A stretch of DNA of 9,593 nucleotides, from the NCBI GenBank assembly GCA_019746155.1, contig JAIESJ010000153.1, positions 1-9,593 of the forward strand, in the 5' to 3' direction. Below the pieces are notes generated by a model. The model was given only the letters and a program-made list of their open reading frames with translations, ran no database searches and had not been told where the DNA came from. The position numbers and the translations under genes are program-made. The DNA comes from Burkholderiales bacterium (GTDB lineage Bacteria; Pseudomonadota; Gammaproteobacteria; Burkholderiales; SG8-41). Positions 6,669-9,593 of the stretch are shown here, piece after piece (position 1 is the stretch's first letter; each line of letters opens with the position of its first letter).

Positions 6669-7772
6669 ATGGCTGTCAGTCCGATCACGGAAATCATCGC
6701 CGACATCAAGGCCGGCAAAATGGTCGTTCTCGTCGACGAGGAAGACCGCGAGAACGAAGGCGACCTGCTGATGGCGGCGGAGTGCGTGACGCCCGACGCG
6801 ATCAACTTCATGGCGCGCTACGGCCGGGGGCTCATTTGTCTCACGCTCACCGAAGAGCGCTGCCGCCAGCTCAATCTGCCGCTGATGGTCGCCAACAACC
6901 GCTCGCCGCTCGGCACCAATTTTACGGTGTCGATCGAGGCCGCCGAAGGCGTGACCACGGGTATTTCCGCAGCCGACCGCGCGCGCACGGTGCAGGCGGC
7001 GATCCGCGCCGACGCCAGCCCGCGCGATCTCGTGCAGCCGGGCCACATTTTTCCGCTGATGGCGCACGCAGGCGGCGTGCTGGTGCGCGCCGGGCATACC
7101 GAAGCGGGCTGCGATCTGGCGCGGCTGGCGGGCATGACGCCGGCGGCGGTGATCTGCGAAATTCTCAAGGACGACGGTGAGATGGCGCGTCTGCCCGATC
7201 TCGAGCAATTCGCCGCGCAGCATCAGCTCAAAATCGGGACCATTGCCGATCTCATTCACTATCGCAGCAGCACCGAATCGCTGGTTAACCGCGTCACGGA
7301 GCGCGATATCGAGACCGTCCACGGCCGCTTCCGGCTCCATGCTTACAGCGACAAGATCGGCAACGCCACCCACCTGGCGCTGGTCAAGGGCGAGCCGGGC
7401 GCGAATAAGGAGGTGCTGGTGCGCGTGCACGAGCCGCTGTCGGTAATCGATCTGCTGGACACCCGCAGCACCAGCCACTCGTGGAATTTCAATGACGCGC
7501 TTGCGGCCATTGCCCGCGCCGAATGCGGTGTCATTGTGTTGCTTCATCGGCTGGAAACCGCGGACGAGCTGCTCGAGCGTGCGCGGCCGCAGTACGCGGA
7601 TGCGAAACCGCCGAAGCTCGCGCTCAGGCATTACGGTATCGGCGCGCAGATTCTGCGGGATCTCAAGGTCAGGAAAATGCGGCTGCTGGCGCTGCCGCGC
7701 CGCATGCCGAGCATGACGGGTTTTGACCTCGAGGTGACCGGCTACTTGCAGCCTCCTGAAAAACATAATTAA
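6669..7772 (+). CDS. ribBX: DHBP synthase with degenerate GTP cyclohydrolase II-like domain (RibBX type)
   Basis: The N-terminal domain (about residues 1-200) makes 3,4-dihydroxy-2-butanone 4-phosphate from ribulose 5-phosphate. Its DEEDRENEGD (23-32), QPGHIFPLMAH and RAGHTEAGCDLARLAG (140-155) are intact. The C-terminal part (about 205-360) aligns with GTP cyclohydrolase II, but the zinc-binding C-x10-C-x-C segment is replaced by HEPLSVIDLLDTRSTSH (254-270) with no cysteine. The YHRQEGRNIG catalytic region reads LHRLETADEL. This is the pattern described for RibBX in Proteobacteria, so the second domain is not expected to act on GTP and a separate ribA is needed. Automatic pipelines usually label such genes bifunctional ribBA. 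At 367 residues it has normal fused length. The ATG at 6669 has only a weak purine stretch upstream. Confidence 0.93.
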   Translation: MAVSPITEIIADIKAGKMVVLVDEEDRENEGDLLMAAECVTPDAINFMARYGRGLICLTLTEERCRQLNLPLMVANNRSPLGTNFTVSIEAAEGVTTGISAADRARTVQAAIRADASPRDLVQPGHIFPLMAHAGGVLVRAGHTEAGCDLARLAGMTPAAVICEILKDDGEMARLPDLEQFAAQHQLKIGTIADLIHYRSSTESLVNRVTERDIETVHGRFRLHAYSDKIGNATHLALVKGEPGANKEVLVRVHEPLSVIDLLDTRSTSHSWNFNDALAAIARAECGVIVLLHRLETADELLERARPQYADAKPPKLALRHYGIGAQILRDLKVRKMRLLALPRRMPSMTGFDLEVTGYLQPPEKHN

Positions 7773-7783
7773 ATCAATAACTT

Positions 7784-8254
7784 ATGTCAAGATACGACAA
7801 TATCGACGAAGTGGAGCCCGATCTGAACGGCGCCGGCTTGAAGATCGGCATCGTGATGAGCCGCTTCAATACCGATGTCGGCGAGGGCTTGCTGTCGGCC
7901 TGCGCCGCCGCACTCATCAGGCACGGGGTGCGCGAAGCCGACATGCGTATCGTGACCGTGCCCGGCGCGCTGGAAGTACCGCTCGCGCTGCAGAAGCTGG
8001 CGCTGAGCGGGAAATACGACGCGCTGATCGCGCTGGGCGCAGTAATCCGCGGCGAGACTTACCATTTCGAACTCGTTGCCAACGAGTCGGCAAGCGGCAT
8101 CACCAGCGTGCAGCTCGACACCGGTGTGCCGATTGCCAATGGCATCCTCACCACCGAGAACGACGATCAGGCGCTGGCGCGCATGGCGCAAAAAGGCGCC
8201 GACTGCGCACTGGCGGCGATAGAGATGGTCAATTTGTTGAAAAGGATTGAATAG
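7784..8254 (+). CDS. ribH: 6,7-dimethyl-8-ribityllumazine synthase
   Basis: Condenses DHBP (from RibBX) with the RibD-derived pyrimidine to form the lumazine substrate of riboflavin synthase. It normally assembles into a pentamer or 60-mer shell. The 156-residue protein is complete. It has SRFN (26-29), VPGALEVPLA (59-68), GAVIRGETYHFE (85-96, with the proton-transfer His94) and GVPIANGILTTENDDQAL (114-131). The ATG at 7784 lies 11 bases after ribBX in an AT-rich stretch without a Shine-Dalgarno site, so coupling to ribBX is likely. The TAG stop abuts a 9-mer repeat array. Confidence 0.97.
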   Translation: MSRYDNIDEVEPDLNGAGLKIGIVMSRFNTDVGEGLLSACAAALIRHGVREADMRIVTVPGALEVPLALQKLALSGKYDALIALGAVIRGETYHFELVANESASGITSVQLDTGVPIANGILTTENDDQALARMAQKGADCALAAIEMVNLLKRIE

Positions 8255-8315
8255 ACAGGATTAACAGGATTTACATGATTTTTTGTCGTTTTTGATTGAA
8301 TTTTGTAAATCCTGT
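8255..8315. repeat. 9-mer direct array with inverted copy between ribH and nusB
   Basis: Three adjacent 9-mers, ACAGGATTA, ACAGGATTT and ACATGATTT (8255-8281), start on the base after the ribH stop. ACAGGATTTACA (8264-8275) is perfectly matched by its inverse TGTAAATCCTGT (8304-8315). The 28-base spacer between them is T-rich. The RNA could form a 12-bp stem with a large AU-rich loop. nusB starts ten bases after the inverted copy. The AT content contrasts sharply with the flanking genes. Confidence 0.75.
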
Positions 8316-8325
8316 CCATTAATAC

Positions 8326-8754
8326 ATGATGAAATCCAACCGCAGACGTTCGCGCGAATTTGCGTTGCAGGGCCTGTATCAGTGGCAGCTCGCAAAAACC
8401 GATATCAAGATCATTGCCCGGCAGCTTGCCGAAGCCAGGGGGTTCGACAAGATCGACGTCGAGTATTTCTCGACGTTGCTCGAGGGGGCGGTGAAACACG
8501 CTGCCATACTGGAGCGGGAACTCATTCCGTGCCTCGACCGCGGGTTCAACCAGCTCTCCCCGGTCGAACGCGGCATACTGCTGCTGGCAGGTTACGAGCT
8601 CATGCACCGGCCGGAAGTGCCGTACCGGGTGGTGATCAACGAAGCGGTCGAACTGGCCAAGTCCTACGGCGGCACCGACGGCCACAAATTCGTGAACGGC
8701 GTGCTCGACAAGCTCGCGGCGCGCGTGCGGGCGCTCGAAGCCAAACCGGCCTGA
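8326..8754 (+). CDS. nusB: Transcription antitermination factor NusB
   Basis: Helical protein that binds boxA RNA with NusE (ribosomal protein S10) in rRNA antitermination complexes. The 142-residue protein is of normal length. The N-terminus has the basic RNA-binding RRRSREFALQGLYQWQ. Later come LSPVERGILLLAGYEL (near 77-92) and VVINEAVELAKSYGGTDGHKFVNGVLDKLA (about 103-132), here spanning the most conserved helix and loop. ATG at 8326 and ATG at 8329 are both possible (MMKSNRRR). No ribosome binding site is visible, because the preceding bases belong to the inverted 9-mer repeat. Following ribH is a typical order. Confidence 0.96.
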   Translation: MMKSNRRRSREFALQGLYQWQLAKTDIKIIARQLAEARGFDKIDVEYFSTLLEGAVKHAAILERELIPCLDRGFNQLSPVERGILLLAGYELMHRPEVPYRVVINEAVELAKSYGGTDGHKFVNGVLDKLAARVRALEAKPA

Positions 8755-8774
8755 AGCGCGGCGGGCGGCATTCC

Positions 8775-8780
8775 GGGGAG
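8775..8780 (+). promoter_or_regulatory. Ribosome binding site of the 79-residue gene
   Basis: GGGGAG six bases upstream of TTG 8787. It decides the start of the following small gene, which has no in-frame ATG before its first membrane helix. Confidence 0.7.
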
Positions 8781-8786
8781 AGTGAA

Positions 8787-9026
8787 TTGGATCCGCGACT
8801 CAAGAAGCGCATTTATGCCTTTTATTTTGCCGGGGTGGTCAACCTGATCCTCGGTTTGTACGTGCTGTTCGCGGGGACTTCATTCCTGCCGCGCGGCACT
8901 GCATTGATACTGGGGGTGTTTTTTTTCGGGTTTGCAGCGGTCGATTTCTATTTTCCGGAAATGATGAAAAAGAAGTGGCTCGAGCACCAGAAACAGCTCG
9001 AGGAGCAGCAGCAGAAAAATCGGTGA
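8787..9026 (+). CDS. Small two-helix membrane protein, function unknown
   Basis: 79 residues starting at TTG, chosen because GGGGAG lies six bases upstream and no ATG occurs in frame before residue 59. I do not recognise the family. The N-terminus is basic (DPRLKKR). Hydrophobic helix 1 spans about residues 10-30 (FAGVVNLILGLYVLFAG) and helix 2 about 37-56 (GTALILGVFFFGFAAVDFYF). The tail is charged and probably coiled (MMKKKWLEHQKQLEEQQQKN, 59-78). The positive flanks predict a hairpin with both ends in the cytoplasm. It lies 32 bases after nusB and 65 before thiL, so it is probably in the same transcript. Its TGA stop is the TGA of the first heptamer of a repeat cassette. Base composition and the strong ribosome binding site support a real gene. 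Confidence 0.75.
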   Translation: MDPRLKKRIYAFYFAGVVNLILGLYVLFAGTSFLPRGTALILGVFFFGFAAVDFYFPEMMKKKWLEHQKQLEEQQQKNR

Positions 9027-9076
9027 ACGGTGAACAGTGAACGGAAAACAACCGATTCACCGCTTATCGCTTACTA
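9021..9076. repeat. Heptamer cassette between the 79-residue gene and thiL
   Basis: Units CGGTGAA, CGGTGAA and CAGTGAA (9021-9041) begin on the last sense codon of the upstream gene and supply its TGA. After a 14-base spacer come the inverted units TTCACCG, CTTATCG and CTTACTA (9056-9076). CGGTGAA is perfectly complementary to TTCACCG. With G-U pairs the RNA stem can extend by another unit. The thiL GTG starts 16 bases later. Confidence 0.8.
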
Positions 9077-9091
9077 CTTGAGACAACCCCG

Positions 9092-9593
9092 GTGCCCACA
9101 CTTACGGAATTCGAGCTGATCAGGCGCTACTTCACGCATCCGGCGCGCAGCGCGCAGCTCGGCGTGGGGGACGACGCGGCGCTGCTGCGCGTCGCGCGCG
9201 GCATGGAGCTCGCGGTGTCCGCCGACATGCTGGTTCGCGGACGGCATTTTTTTGCCGATGCCGATCCCCGACAGCTCGGACACAAGGCATTGGCGGTCAA
9301 TCTTTCCGACATGGCGGCGATGGGCGCGACACCGCGCTGGGCGACGCTGTCACTGGCGCTGCCCGGGGCCGAAGCGGCCTGGCTGCGCGCTTTTGCGGAC
9401 GGTTTCATGCGGCTGGCACGCAAGTATCGTGTCGATCTCGTTGGCGGCGACACTACCCGCGGTCCCCTCAATATCTGCGTGCAGATCATGGGCGAAGTTC
9501 CGGTGGGCCAGGCGTTGAGGCGAGACGGGGCGCGCATCGGCGACGAGATCTGGGTGTCGGGGCATGTGGGCGATGCCGCGCTGGCGCTGGCGG
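9092..9593 (+). CDS. thiL: Thiamine-monophosphate kinase, N-terminal part
   Basis: Phosphorylates thiamine monophosphate to thiamine pyrophosphate with ATP. The gene runs off the window after about 167 codons. Family motifs are in order: TEFELIRRYF (5-14), the metal/ATP-binding GVGDDAALL (24-32), SADMLVRGRHF (43-53), LAVNLSDMAAMGATPRW and LVGGDTTRGPL. I start at GTG 9092 (PTLTEFELIRRYF), which matches the usual N-terminus. Only a weak TTGAGA-like stretch precedes it, just after the heptamer cassette. Location after the nusB region is common in Proteobacteria. It is intact as far as it can be read. Confidence 0.95.
   Translation, partial: MPTLTEFELIRRYFTHPARSAQLGVGDDAALLRVARGMELAVSADMLVRGRHFFADADPRQLGHKALAVNLSDMAAMGATPRWATLSLALPGAEAAWLRAFADGFMRLARKYRVDLVGGDTTRGPLNICVQIMGEVPVGQALRRDGARIGDEIWVSGHVGDAALALA

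Noticed and set aside
5952..7766. 604-codon open frame on the - strand opposite ribE and ribBX
   Set aside because: It lies wholly antisense to two certain genes, its product is Arg/His/Gln-rich low-quality sequence with no family motif, and GC-rich coding DNA commonly leaves such frames open.
8283..8786. Upstream extension of the 79-residue gene to a 247-residue protein
   Set aside because: The extra residues read nusB in the wrong frame and are Arg-rich nonsense. The strong GGGGAG site and the hydrophobic protein both begin at TTG 8787.

Overview
The window is a GC-rich proteobacterial chromosome segment. The gene order glyA-nrdR-ribD-ribE-ribBX-ribH-nusB-(small membrane gene)-thiL and the protein sequences point to a betaproteobacterium, with a related gammaproteobacterium as the alternative. 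This taxonomic call is inference from gene order and protein similarity recalled from memory; no search was run.

Left part (1-2887): a TRAP-type carboxylate transporter. The C-terminal part of the periplasmic substrate-binding protein (DctP/TakP type) lies on the + strand and is cut by the window edge. It appears to carry a one-base frameshift near 543-548. It converges on a dctQ-dctM pair (small and large membrane subunits) on the - strand. A 252-base divergent region (2888-3139) separates dctQ from glyA. It holds a candidate promoter for each direction and two related palindromes between them.

Right part (3140-9593): a + strand housekeeping cluster. glyA (serine hydroxymethyltransferase) and nrdR (ribonucleotide reductase repressor) come first. 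Then come four riboflavin genes: ribD, ribE (riboflavin synthase), ribBX (DHBP synthase fused to a GTP cyclohydrolase II-like domain that has lost its zinc cysteines) and ribH (lumazine synthase). nusB, a 79-residue two-helix membrane protein starting at TTG, and the first part of thiL follow. RibD, RibBX and RibH feed riboflavin synthase; the GTP cyclohydrolase II that starts the pathway is not in the window and must be encoded elsewhere.

The most unusual feature is what fills the longer gaps between genes. Three junctions (dctQ/dctM, glyA/nrdR, 79-aa gene/thiL) carry the same layout. An array of 7-bp repeats begins at or over the upstream gene's stop codon, a short spacer follows, and then an inverted 7-bp array ends just before the next start codon. 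Every one of the 20 units I can delimit keeps TGA or TAA on one strand, and in all three cases the upstream gene's own stop is the TGA of a repeat unit. The ribH/nusB gap has an analogous 9-bp version with a perfect 12-bp inverted repeat, and the nrdR/ribD gap has two copies of another 9-mer. The very short gaps carry none. No CRISPR array, insertion sequence, tRNA or rRNA was seen.
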